From an uncultured Clostridia bacterium (GTDB taxonomy: Bacteria; Bacillota; Clostridia; TANB77; CAG-508): DNA of 51,449 nucleotides. The first letter of the stretch is position 1. Each line of letters opens with the position of its first letter. Positions 27,388 through 36,488 of the stretch are shown here, piece after piece. Below the pieces are notes generated by a model. That model ran no database searches, was not told the origin of the DNA, and was given only the letters and a program-made list of their open reading frames with translations. Position numbers and translations under genes: made by a program. The DNA is taken from positions 1-51,449 of the forward strand of contig CANQTZ010000003.1 in assembly GCA_947626865.1 (NCBI GenBank), given 5' to 3'.

Positions 27388-29463
27388 GTGGATAACAATA
27401 TGATATTTTATATAATGGGAGGTTCTGCTGGAGCATTTGTACTAATTATCATTGCTTATTTTGTACTATCTAAAAAAATGCAAAAGTCAGAATATAAAAG
27501 AATACAACAATTACAAAAAGGTACTAGAGAAAATAAATTTTCAGCAGAAGTATTATTGCAAAAATTATATCTAACTTATATAAAAATACCATTTATTAAA
27601 AGATATGTATTAAAAATAAGAAGAAGACTAGAAATTATAAATATAGATGATGAATACAATACAAGAAAGGACACAGCAAAAATATTAACACGAGCACTTG
27701 TTATTTTAGTTCCAATCTTTGTATTAACAATTATGATTACATCAAAAAATTATTTATTAATGTTTATTTTATTGATATTTGAAGTATTTATGATAGATAC
27801 ATTAATAGATGGTTCAGTTGATAAGATAGATAATAAGATATTGAAAGAGCAAATAGACTTTTTCTCTGAAATTAGGCATGCATACCATGAATATAACATG
27901 GTTGAAGAAGCTATTTATCAAGTTTCGCAAGATGATGAAAAAGAAATATCAAGACAAGGCGAGAAAATATATGAAATATTAATTTCAGATGATCCTGAAA
28001 TGGAGTTAGAAAAATATTACGATATAGCACCAAACAGCTTTTTAAAGGAATTTGCAGGTGTTTCATATTTAACAAAAGAATTTGGAGATAGAAAAGTAGA
28101 TGGAGCATCTTTATATCTAAAAAATGTTAATAATATAACACAAGAAATGCAATTGGAAATATTAAAAAGAGATAAATTAAATTATGTATTCCAAAGTTTA
28201 TCTATAATTGCTATTGTACCAGTACTATTACTAGAGCCATTAAAATCTTGGGCTATTAACAACTTCTCATTTGTAGCAAGTTGGTATCAGGGAAAGCCAG
28301 GAATGATTGTACAAATATTAATTTTAATTATTACTTTTGTATCTTATGTATTAGTCAGAAAGCTAAAAGATAATGGCTCAACTGGTATAGATACAAAAAA
28401 TACTGAAAACCCATGGCAAGCAAAAATTTATAAAAAGAAAATAATCAAAAAAATAGTAGACTTATTTATACCAAAAAGAGGTACTAAAGAATATAAAAAA
28501 GTACAGCAACAATTAAAAGATTCGGCTTCTCCTTTAAAAATGGAATGGTTATATATTAACAGAATTGCCTTATTTATAGTAACCTTTTTTGCTTCTGTTA
28601 TTATATTTTCACAACTGCATGTTGTTGCTATAAATTATGTCTACACAGAGCCGACCACAGATTATGACTTAATAGGAGGCTTATCGGAAAAAGACGAGAA
28701 AAAGGCAATGGAACTGACGGAAGAAGATAATAAAATTCTAGATAAGTTTAGAGGAAAAATAAAAACAACTGATAAAGAAATCAAGTTAGCTGTTCAAAGG
28801 TTAAAATATTATCAAGATGCAGATGAAGAGGAAATTGATTTAGCAGTAGAAAGAATACAGGGCAAATTACAAATTGTAAATAGTGAATATATGCAATGGT
28901 TTGAAATGTTATTAGCTTTTGTATTTGCAATAGTTGGATATATGGCACCAATAATGTTATTAACATTCCAAGTTAAGATGAGACAATTAGAAATGGAAGA
29001 TGAAGTAATGCAATTCCAAACAATTATTTTAATGCTTATGAGGATTGAAAGAGTAAATGTTGAAATTATTTTGGAATGGTTAGAAAGATATTCAGACATA
29101 TTTAAACCGCCTATTACAAAATGTGTTAACAACTATGAAGCTGGTGCGTGGGAAGCTTTAGAGGCAATGAAAGAAGAAGTAAGTTATACACAATTTATTA
29201 GAATTATTGAAAGCCTACAAGCAGCAGTTGAGAAAATTCCAATACAAGATGCTTTTGATGAATTAGATTCAGAAAGAGATTATTACCAAGAAAAGAGAAA
29301 AGAATCAAATGAAAGATTAATAAAAAGAAAAGGAATGATAGGAAAGGCAATAGGATTTGCACCAATGGTTTGCTTATTTGTTGGCTACTTGATAGTACCA
29401 TTAGTATTTATTGGATTAACAAGTATGTCTTCATCATTCACATCAATGACAGCAACGAAATAG
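27388..29463 (+). CDS. TadB/TadC-like inner-membrane platform protein (double length)
   Basis: 691 residues, GTG start behind AGAAGGTGA. The N-terminal half has membrane helices near 10-28, 105-150 and 275-320. The C-terminal half (from ~390) has helices near 400-425 and 510-540, then a T2SS-F-type cytoplasmic segment (MQFQTIILMLMRIERVNVEI, AVEKIPIQDAFDELDSERDY) and two last helices. It looks like TadB and TadC fused into one platform polypeptide around which CpaF turns. Large size and order after cpaF support this. Confidence 0.75.
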   Translation: MDNNMIFYIMGGSAGAFVLIIIAYFVLSKKMQKSEYKRIQQLQKGTRENKFSAEVLLQKLYLTYIKIPFIKRYVLKIRRRLEIINIDDEYNTRKDTAKILTRALVILVPIFVLTIMITSKNYLLMFILLIFEVFMIDTLIDGSVDKIDNKILKEQIDFFSEIRHAYHEYNMVEEAIYQVSQDDEKEISRQGEKIYEILISDDPEMELEKYYDIAPNSFLKEFAGVSYLTKEFGDRKVDGASLYLKNVNNITQEMQLEILKRDKLNYVFQSLSIIAIVPVLLLEPLKSWAINNFSFVASWYQGKPGMIVQILILIITFVSYVLVRKLKDNGSTGIDTKNTENPWQAKIYKKKIIKKIVDLFIPKRGTKEYKKVQQQLKDSASPLKMEWLYINRIALFIVTFFASVIIFSQLHVVAINYVYTEPTTDYDLIGGLSEKDEKKAMELTEEDNKILDKFRGKIKTTDKEIKLAVQRLKYYQDADEEEIDLAVERIQGKLQIVNSEYMQWFEMLLAFVFAIVGYMAPIMLLTFQVKMRQLEMEDEVMQFQTIILMLMRIERVNVEIILEWLERYSDIFKPPITKCVNNYEAGAWEALEAMKEEVSYTQFIRIIESLQAAVEKIPIQDAFDELDSERDYYQEKRKESNERLIKRKGMIGKAIGFAPMVCLFVGYLIVPLVFIGLTSMSSSFTSMTATK

Positions 29464-29474
29464 GGGGGAGTAAT

Positions 29475-30257
29475 ATGGAAAATGCATCTAAGGCATTGCT
29501 TATGGCAGCAAGTGTTTTAATTGCTTTAGTAATAATTGGAGCATTAATACTTATGTTTAATAATTTAACTAATTATCAAAGCACTAAAACAGTAAGTAAT
29601 AGAGAAGCACAAGTTATAGAATTTAATAATCAGTATGAAACATATAATAGAAAAAATGTAAGAGGTAGTGAATTACTTTCCCTATTAAATCGAGCAGCAG
29701 ATTATAATAGAAGAACTTCTAGTGCATCAGATGGTTCTAAAGGGGATGAAGGACAAGATTTGTTATATGAGCCAATTACAATAAGTTTTACAATTAATCA
29801 AAGTGATATAACAAGTTTTATTTATAATGATCGCGCTTATTTATTAACACAAAATACTTGGAAAGTAAGTGGAAGAGAAGATACATTTGGAAAAGACATG
29901 AAAAGTAAGATAGATGATTTGGAAGGAAATTATACAGCTGATTCTTTAGCTAAAATGGTAAAAGAAATATCAAATATTCTCATAGAAGTTAATCCACGTA
30001 CTACGCAAGCAGAAAAAGATGCGGCTATGGATGTATATAACAAGTGTAGTATAAATAAGACGAAAATAAATAATTTTGGTGATTTAAAATCAAAGAGTTT
30101 TGGTAACTGTACGATTGAAGAGGCTATACGCACATATTATGAATATGTACAATTTAAAAGAGCTAGGTTTGATTGTATAGAAGGTAGTGTAAAGTATAAT
30201 GATGGAACTGGAAGAATTACAAAAATGGAATTTGAATTTAATGGAAAATTCGAATAA
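29475..30257 (+). CDS. MENASKAL-type pilin-like protein 1
   Basis: 260 residues; ATG 29475 behind GGGGGGAGTAAT. The N-terminus MENASKALLMAASVLIALVI is a short polar start followed directly by a long hydrophobic helix, as in class III-type (Flp or archaeal-like) prepilins, but with no clear leader peptide. NNQYETYNRKNVRGSELLSL is a block shared by the paralogues downstream. The remaining ~200 residues are a polar extracellular domain. The first of a family of similar proteins in the Tad locus, probably a pilin or pseudopilin. Confidence 0.65.
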   Translation: MENASKALLMAASVLIALVIIGALILMFNNLTNYQSTKTVSNREAQVIEFNNQYETYNRKNVRGSELLSLLNRAADYNRRTSSASDGSKGDEGQDLLYEPITISFTINQSDITSFIYNDRAYLLTQNTWKVSGREDTFGKDMKSKIDDLEGNYTADSLAKMVKEISNILIEVNPRTTQAEKDAAMDVYNKCSINKTKINNFGDLKSKSFGNCTIEEAIRTYYEYVQFKRARFDCIEGSVKYNDGTGRITKMEFEFNGKFE

Positions 30258-30278
30258 TAAAAAGAGGAGTAAAAGGAT

Positions 30279-30788
30279 ATGGAAAATGCTTCAAAAGCAT
30301 TAATTATGGCAGCAAGTATGCTAATTGGAATATTAATTTTATCATTAATGGTATATCTATTTGCATCATTTGCAAGTACTGCCTCTGATACATATAAGCA
30401 AAAGCAAGAAGAACAGTTAAGACAATTTAATACTCAATTTACTTCTTATGAAAATAATGGAAGAATTACAATATATGATGTTATTACAATAGCAAACTTG
30501 GCAACAGAAAATAATATTTATTATGAATTAAATAAAAAAAATGATGTAGTAGATGATTCAGATTATTATGTTGGTGTATATATCAATACGCGTGATTCTG
30601 CATCTGGGTGGATAGAAGGAGGGCTTAATACAGAGTTAGAAGACAAAAGAGAAGAGTATAATCAATATATTGCTAAAGATGTTAGTATTCTTGAAACACC
30701 AGGTGCAACAATACCTTATTATACATGTAGAACTGAAATAAGTCCAGCAACTGGAAGAGTTTATCGAGTATGGTTTGAAAAAAAATAA
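30279..30788 (+). CDS. MENASKAL-type pilin-like protein 2
   Basis: 169 residues. MENASKALIMAASMLIGILI is the same start as the gene before, followed by the FNTQFTSYENNGRITIYDVI block and a C-terminal region with a cysteine (YYTCRTEISP) and a distinct beta-rich end. Ribosome binding site AAAGGATATGG-like and 21-base spacing from its neighbour indicate one operon. Likely a minor pilin. Confidence 0.62.
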   Translation: MENASKALIMAASMLIGILILSLMVYLFASFASTASDTYKQKQEEQLRQFNTQFTSYENNGRITIYDVITIANLATENNIYYELNKKNDVVDDSDYYVGVYINTRDSASGWIEGGLNTELEDKREEYNQYIAKDVSILETPGATIPYYTCRTEISPATGRVYRVWFEKK

Positions 30789-30804
30789 TATAAAGGATGG
30801 AAAA

Positions 30805-31236
30805 ATGAAAAAAATAGCAATTTTTTTTCTAATAGTGATTATAATCATTGGAGGAATTTACTATATATATTTGAATTATAAGGCAAATTATAATGAAGCT
30901 CAAATGGAAAATAAAGAATTTGTACGTTATGATGGAAAGCAGATTAAAGGATCTGATTTAACAAGCCTTATTAATAAAGCAGTAGATAATAATGAAAAAA
31001 ATGAAGTTCTGAAAGATGAAAAAGGAAAATACTTAAATAATGACAGCAACTCCATTCAAATAGATATAAAAATGATAGATACAGATGAAACATATCAGAT
31101 GGAAACAATATACAATGGTGGAATGGAAAAGTTCATGCAATTTTATGGAGAAATAGAATTTCAGTGTACTAAAATTGAATATCATCAGGCAACTAAGAAG
31201 GTAAAATATATGTTATTTGAACAAATAACACAATAA
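30805..31236 (+). CDS. Single-pass extracytoplasmic protein of the Tad locus
   Basis: 143 residues from ATG 30805 (AAAGGATGG upstream; an in-frame start at 30775 lies inside the previous gene). MKKIAIFFLIVIIIIGGIYY is a transmembrane or signal-anchor helix. NKEFVRYDGKQIKGSDLTSL echoes the FxxYxxxxVRGxxLxSLI block of the pilin-like neighbours, so it is a diverged member of the same family. The end carries a Cys in EFQCTKIEYHQ. Confidence 0.55.
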   Translation: MKKIAIFFLIVIIIIGGIYYIYLNYKANYNEAQMENKEFVRYDGKQIKGSDLTSLINKAVDNNEKNEVLKDEKGKYLNNDSNSIQIDIKMIDTDETYQMETIYNGGMEKFMQFYGEIEFQCTKIEYHQATKKVKYMLFEQITQ

Positions 31237-31304
31237 AAATGTTAAAAATTTTACTAGCGAAAGTTAGTAGTTAATATAAAGAAAAATATAAGGAGGAAAA
31301 AAGT

Positions 31305-31733
31305 ATGGAGAATGCATCAAAAGCATTAATTATAGCAGGAGCTATATTGCTATCAATATTACTTATATCATTAGGAATAATGATATATAATCAAGCATCA
31401 GGGGTGGTAAACAATAATTCAATGACAGAAGTGGAAGTTAGCACATTTAATCAAAAGTTTGAGCAATATTTTGGAGAACATGTTAGAGGAGCTAATGTTA
31501 ATGCATTGATTAGTGCAGTTAATAATAATAATATGTCAACAGATGATGAATCAAAAAAAGTTACAATTACATTTAGTGCTACTTTGCCAACTGGTGTGAC
31601 GTGGCCAAATGGAGCGGGTGCGACTAATTATCCCAAAGCGGCTAGTACAGGTAAAACTTATAATGTACATGTGAGTGATGGAAACGATGCAATGACTAGT
31701 GGTGGACTAATTTCCAAAATTACAATTGAATAG
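31305..31733 (+). CDS. MENASKAL-type pilin-like protein 3 (tandem duplicate)
   Basis: 142 residues, ATG behind AAGGAGG. MENASKALIIAGAILLSILL and the FNQKFEQYFGEHVRGANVNA block are nearly identical to the next gene. The last ~40 residues differ (ATLPTGVTWPNGAG...). The duplicate pair probably encodes alternative pilin subunits with shared assembly helices and diverged surfaces. Confidence 0.65.
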   Translation: MENASKALIIAGAILLSILLISLGIMIYNQASGVVNNNSMTEVEVSTFNQKFEQYFGEHVRGANVNALISAVNNNNMSTDDESKKVTITFSATLPTGVTWPNGAGATNYPKAASTGKTYNVHVSDGNDAMTSGGLISKITIE

Positions 31734-31781
31734 TAGCTAATATTTATTACGTGCCATAATAGAAGATAGGAGGAAAAAGTT

Positions 31782-32225
31782 ATGGAGAATGCATCAAAAG
31801 CATTAATTATAGCAGGGGCTATATTACTATCAATATTAATTATATCATTAGGAATAATGATATATAATCAAGCATCAGGGGTGGTAACTAATAATTCAAT
31901 GACAGAGGTAGAAGTTAACACATTTAATCAAAAGTTTGAACAATATTTTGGACAACATGTTAGAGGAGCTAATGTTAATGCACTTATTAGTGCTGTTAAT
32001 AGTAATAATATGTCAACAGATGATGAGTCAAAAAAAGTTACAATTACATCTACGGCAACCGGATTAACTATTAGTGGTAGTAATAATGGAACTTATTCAA
32101 AATCTGCTAGTACGGGAAAAACTTATAGTGTGGGTGTGAATACTAACGATACTTCCGATGGAAAAAAGGCGGGCTTTACGTCGGGTGGTCTAATTGCAAG
32201 TATAATTATTTCTGACAGTCAATAA
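31782..32225 (+). CDS. MENASKAL-type pilin-like protein 4 (tandem duplicate)
   Basis: 147 residues. Its first ~95 residues and the underlying DNA closely match the gene at 31305, then the C-terminus switches to a Ser/Thr/Gly-rich region (TGLTISGSNNGTYSKSASTG). ATG behind TAGGAGGAAAAAG. Conservation of the helix with a changed exposed end suggests surface variation after duplication. Confidence 0.65.
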   Translation: MENASKALIIAGAILLSILIISLGIMIYNQASGVVTNNSMTEVEVNTFNQKFEQYFGQHVRGANVNALISAVNSNNMSTDDESKKVTITSTATGLTISGSNNGTYSKSASTGKTYSVGVNTNDTSDGKKAGFTSGGLIASIIISDSQ

Positions 32226-32240
32226 GAAAGGGGCGAGGTT

Positions 32241-32846
32241 ATGGAGAATGTTACTGATGCTTTACAATTGGCATTTGCAGTATTAGTATTTGTTGTGGCA
32301 TTGTCCATAAGTATCAATGCCTTTGGACAAGCAAGAGCAACCTCGGGGCAAATACTAGATATGCATGACAGAGAGTTAGACATGACTTATGTGAATGAAG
32401 AAAGCTCTAGTGGATTGAGAATAGTACGTGCTGAATCGATTGTGCCAACAATATATAGGGCATATAAGGAAAATTATAAGATTGTTTTTATTTTTCATTC
32501 TGGTGATAATTTTATATATAAAAAAAATAATACAGAAATACATTGTATAGATTTAGAGAAAGATGTAATGGGAAGTGACGAACAAAAAGAAAGATTTATT
32601 ATGTATTTATTATATGGTGTTAAAAATCCAAATGAACAAGGATATAAAGTGTTCAAAGATGCAGGAATAGACTTGAATTTTGAGCCACTTTATGATAGAA
32701 TAAAAGGAGAGGACTTCATAGAAAGTCTGGGAGTCTATTATCAAGATGAGTTAGACACTTTATCAGATGGACGTAATTTAGACAATGTAGTTCCTGAAGC
32801 TAATAGGCTGAAAAAAAAGGTAGTAACTTATGAAGAAAAAGATTAA
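32241..32846 (+). CDS. Pilin-like or pseudopilin protein 5 of the Tad locus
   Basis: 201 residues, ATG behind AAAGGGGCGAGG. The N-terminal helix MENVTDALQLAFAVLVFVVA again begins with Glu-Asn before a hydrophobic stretch; the remainder is a charged extracellular domain ending in a Lys/Glu-rich tail (KKKVVTYEEKD). It diverges from the MENASKAL group. Likely a minor pilin or TadE/F-like component. Confidence 0.55.
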   Translation: MENVTDALQLAFAVLVFVVALSISINAFGQARATSGQILDMHDRELDMTYVNEESSSGLRIVRAESIVPTIYRAYKENYKIVFIFHSGDNFIYKKNNTEIHCIDLEKDVMGSDEQKERFIMYLLYGVKNPNEQGYKVFKDAGIDLNFEPLYDRIKGEDFIESLGVYYQDELDTLSDGRNLDNVVPEANRLKKKVVTYEEKD

Positions 32847-32868
32847 ATAATTATTAGGAGGGAAAAAT

Positions 32869-33405
32869 ATGGGAGATTCATTAATAACAATCGTTGTAAT
32901 TGGATTAGTAGCAGTACTTATGTTCATATTTCCAGTAATGACAATGGCAGATCGTTCAGACGATATTGCACAATTAGCTGTAGAAACAGAAACAAGAGAA
33001 TTTGTTGATGATGTTAGAACAACAGGCAAACTTACATTAGACAAGTATGAAAAATTTGTAGAAAATATTTCAGCAACAGGTCATTCATATACAGTAGAAA
33101 TGACAAGTACAGTAAATGACGAAACACCTGGTAAAAAAGTTACGCAAGCAGATGCAACAAAATATGGAGAGAATGCTTCTTGGGTTATGTACACATCACA
33201 AATAATAGATACTTTAAATAATCCAAATAACCATGGGGTAATGTCATTGGCTGAAGGAAGTGACTTTTCAGTGCAAGTCAAAAATAATGATGTAACATTA
33301 AGTCAACAATTTAATAATTTTCTATACAAAGTAACAGGAAATGATAGCTATGTTATAGCTGCATCCCACTCAGGGATTGTAACAACAACCGGTTCTGGAA
33401 ATTAA
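32869..33405 (+). CDS. Single-helix extracellular protein of the Tad locus
   Basis: 178 residues, ATG behind TAGGAGGGAAAAAT. One N-terminal helix (SLITIVVIGLVAVLMFIFPV) is followed by a polar domain containing RSDDIAQLAVETETREFVDD, a segment that resembles the exposed part of TadE/TadG-like proteins. Followed by a strong hairpin that may reduce downstream expression. Confidence 0.5.
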   Translation: MGDSLITIVVIGLVAVLMFIFPVMTMADRSDDIAQLAVETETREFVDDVRTTGKLTLDKYEKFVENISATGHSYTVEMTSTVNDETPGKKVTQADATKYGENASWVMYTSQIIDTLNNPNNHGVMSLAEGSDFSVQVKNNDVTLSQQFNNFLYKVTGNDSYVIAASHSGIVTTTGSGN

Positions 33406-33411
33406 AAGGGG

Positions 33412-33440
33412 AAGCTTGTAATCAATATTACAAGCTTATT
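33412..33440 (+). promoter_or_regulatory. Perfect 11-bp intercistronic hairpin
   Basis: AAGCTTGTAAT pairs exactly with ATTACAAGCTT around CAAT. It is followed by ATTTAATAAT rather than a long U-tract, so partial termination or mRNA processing/stability is likelier than complete termination. Confidence 0.55.
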
Positions 33441-33470
33441 TAATAATACGAAGAAAAGAGAAGAAAAGTT

Positions 33471-35134
33471 ATGAAGTTACAACACTTGGCAGTAATATTT
33501 GTTATTATCATATTACCAATTACTATTATTTTAAAAGAATATACGCGGAAGCAATATAAAAACATTAAGTTTGCAATCATCTTATGATACTAAACTAATT
33601 AGTGCTACTTATGATGCTTTAAAAGCATTTCAGTTAAACACAATTAATAGTGATACATCTGATTTAGCCAATTCTAAATTACGTGATATAGAAGCATCAG
33701 CTAATGTATTCTTTAATTCTATTGCTAATGGATTTAATATGGCAGGATATAATAAAGAAATTTTGCAAGAATATGTGCCTGCAGTAGTTTATACAATGTA
33801 TGATGGATATTATATTTATTCGCCATATAAAAATAAGTTAGATAATACAAATGGAGATGAACATGGAAATGGTAGTGATGCAGATTATTTAAACTCTAGT
33901 AGCGATGCAACATATAAACAAGGAGATGAAATTGAAGGTGTAAAACCATATATTTATTATAGTTGTAGATATGTAAATGGATATGAAGATTTTGTTATCA
34001 CATATTCATTAGATAATTATATAACTATACAAGGAAAGGTTTATGAACATGGTAATCTCAATTGGGTAAATAAATCTGGGTATTTATTAGATAATATAGC
34101 TGGTTCTGGGCAAACTTGGACATATAGAGGATACCGTATAGATAATGTTGATGAATTAGAAGAAAAAGTATATGATCCTGAAGCTAATGGTGGTAGTGGA
34201 GCTTATAAATTATATAAATATATAAAAATAAATGGAGTGAAATATTATTATGATGGTAGTAAGTGGTTTTCAATTCTAAATGGGGAAAGACTAGACCAAG
34301 AAAATTTCTCACCTAGTACGAATGCAGCAGTAGAATATTATAGAGAAGCAGCTGAGTTAAAAAATTGGATAACAAGAGAAACTGATAATCTTAAAAATCT
34401 TTCTACATCAAATGCAGTAGATGAGAATGGGCAGCCAATTAGCAATTTTGGAAATTATAAAATATTTGATTTTGGAAGTGAGATGGATTCAGAACGGAAG
34501 CATTGAAGATCCAGACTCAAATTTTAATCAACATAGACTAGAAGTTATTAGATATGTAATTGAGAGAAATTTATCTATAGCAATAGCAAATTATAATAAA
34601 GGTGGTACTACAAGCTTTCAAATGCCAAATTTAAGTGAAGACGATTGGGAAAGAGTTCAAAATAATGTTTGTATTATTAGTTTCTTGCAAGGATTAAGCA
34701 TTGGAGGAAAAATATATAATGGGTATGCAATAGTATCAAATAATAAAAACCAAGAAGTAGTAGCAGAAAATTCTATTTATATAGTAGATAAAAATGCAGG
34801 TAGATATCATCAAGTTACTGATAGTGAATTACCGGATAATTCAAATAAAAATTATCAAGGGTTCTTTAATTTGGATTTTGAAAGAAAAACTATTGTAACT
34901 GAAGATGGAAAACCAGGATATTTTATGCCACAGGAAAGTTTAGGATGTTATTCATGTGTTATAACAAGAGCTAAATTAGAAACACCGGATAATATATATA
35001 AATATGTAGCCGGCAAAAAAGGAACTTTGGCAACTGCATATTTTACAGCATTAGGAAGAGAGAGATATAGTATGTATAAGTCAAATAGAGATCCAGATAT
35101 GTTAAAACAGAAATTTGGTGTTGCTACATATTAA
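33471..35134 (+). CDS. Large Tad-locus surface protein, needing two +1 frameshifts
   Basis: 553 residues after two shifts. The start codon and signal anchor (MKLQHLAVIFVIIILPITII) are in frame 0 only, which hits CGG at codon 26 (33546); skipping C gives GSNIKTLSLQSSYDTKLISA and a long tyrosine-rich extracellular domain. A second in-frame CGG at 34495 needs another skip: DSEGSIEDPDSNFNQHRLEV, on to TAA 35132-35134. Both junctions keep codon usage and composition continuous. The ribosome binding site is weak (AAGAGAAGAAAAG). I do not recognise the family; as last gene of the Tad cluster it may be a tip or TadG-like protein. Without recoding the membrane anchor would be detached from the rest. 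Confidence 0.7.
33546..33549 (+). other. +1 frameshift site 9 (ACG CGG A)
   Basis: Joins the signal anchor of the 33471 gene to its extracellular domain; frame 0 stops nine codons later. Confidence 0.8.
34495..34498 (+). other. +1 frameshift site 10 (GAA CGG A)
   Basis: Frame 0 stops two codons after CGG; reading GGA from 34496 opens a further 212 codons. Confidence 0.82.
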
Positions 35135-35206
35135 AAATGGCTTGAATGAATAAAAAAATAAATTAGGTAAATAATACTAATAATAGTAAATTTTTAAGGA
35201 GTGCTT

Positions 35207-36434
35207 ATGAAAAAAACAATAAAAAAACTATTATTAGTATTTTTTTTAATTATCATATATACCTACACCCTTGCAATCGAAAACATTCCAGATAACATGG
35301 TACTTTTGGAAGGGGAAAACATAACAATGAAAACATTATTAGGAATGAATTTAAAATGCGACGAAAAAACAATAGAAACTGTATCAAACAATAAAACAAT
35401 CAGTAAAAAATCAGGAGAAACTAAACTAGAAGTCAGTCTATTTGATAACATCTTTTTAAAAGAAATTGATGTTGATATCCTTCCCAAAACAAAAGTGATT
35501 CCAGTAGGAAGCGTTGCAGGAGTAAAATTATATACTAGTGGAGTTTTGGTAGTAGGAATGTCAGAAATAGAAGGAAAAGACCAAAAAAAATATAAACCAT
35601 ATGAAAACACAGGAATAAAAGAAGGAGACACAATTACTAGAATTAATGACATTGCAATTACATCTACAAATGAGTTAATAAAAGTAGTAAATCAAGCACA
35701 AGGAAATCCTGTAAAAATAGAATATACACAAGAAGAAGAAACTAAAGAATGCAGTATAGAACCAGTACAAACAGCAAATAATGAATACAAATTAGGATTA
35801 TGGGTAAGAGATAGTGCTGCAGGAGTTGGAACAGTAACATTTTATGAACCAAATAGTAAAACATTTGCAGCATTAGGGCATGGAATTACAGATATTGACA
35901 CAGAAGAATTAATAAATATAGCTTCTGGTGAATTTGTAACAACTAGAGTATTGAGCATTATTAAAGGAGAAAGTGGAGCACCTCGGAAAAATACAAGGTA
36001 CAGTTGAAAATCAGAAAAACATTGGAAAAATATATAAAAATAGCAAATTTGGAATATATGGAACTGTAGACAATCTTTCAACATTAAATATAGATACATC
36101 AAAGGAAATGGAAGTAGCCTTAAGGGACGAAATACAATTAGGAAAAGCAACCTTATTGTGTAGTTTAGATAATCAAAATGTAGAAGAATATGAGATTGAA
36201 ATAGAAAAAATTGATAGAGAAAATAATTACAATAATAAAAGCATGAAAATAAAAGTAACAGATCCAAAACTATTAGAAAAAACAGGAGGAATTATACAAG
36301 GTATGTCTGGCTCACCAATAATTCAAAATAATAAATTCATAGGTGCAGTAACACATGTATTACTAACAGAACCTCAGGAAGGATATGCTGTATTTGGTGA
36401 TATCATGTTAAAACAAGCAAAAGAGACAAATTAA
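35207..36434 (+). CDS. spoIVB: SpoIVB peptidase (+1 frameshift)
   Basis: 408 residues after one shift; ATG 35207 behind AAGGAG (a GTG at 35201 overlaps that site). A signal anchor (~4-22) is followed by a PDZ domain (~105-190: GIKEGDTITRINDIAITST) and the S55 peptidase domain: AALGHGITDID carries the His, and GGIIQGMSGSPIIQNNKFIG the Ser. In-frame CGG at 35984 falls between them; skipping C gives SGAPGKIQGTVENQKNIGKI, as in SpoIVB. The protease, secreted from the forespore, triggers SpoIVFB and sigma-K activation. The catalytic Ser lies after the shift, so frame 0 alone would be inactive. Confidence 0.93.
35984..35987 (+). other. +1 frameshift site 11 (CCT CGG A, spoIVB)
   Basis: GGA from 35985 restores the APGKI-type block; frame 0 stops at codon seven after CGG. 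Confidence 0.9.
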
Positions 36435-36451
36435 TAAAATATAAAAAATAT

Positions 36452-36488
36452 AAAGAGGAGTTCCTGATAACAGGAAAATCCTCTTTAA
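36452..36488. terminator. Bidirectional terminator between spoIVB and murC
   Basis: AAAGAGGA pairs with TCCTCTTT, with an inner TTCCTG/CAGGAA helix; it overlaps the murC stop codon region. Confidence 0.75.
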
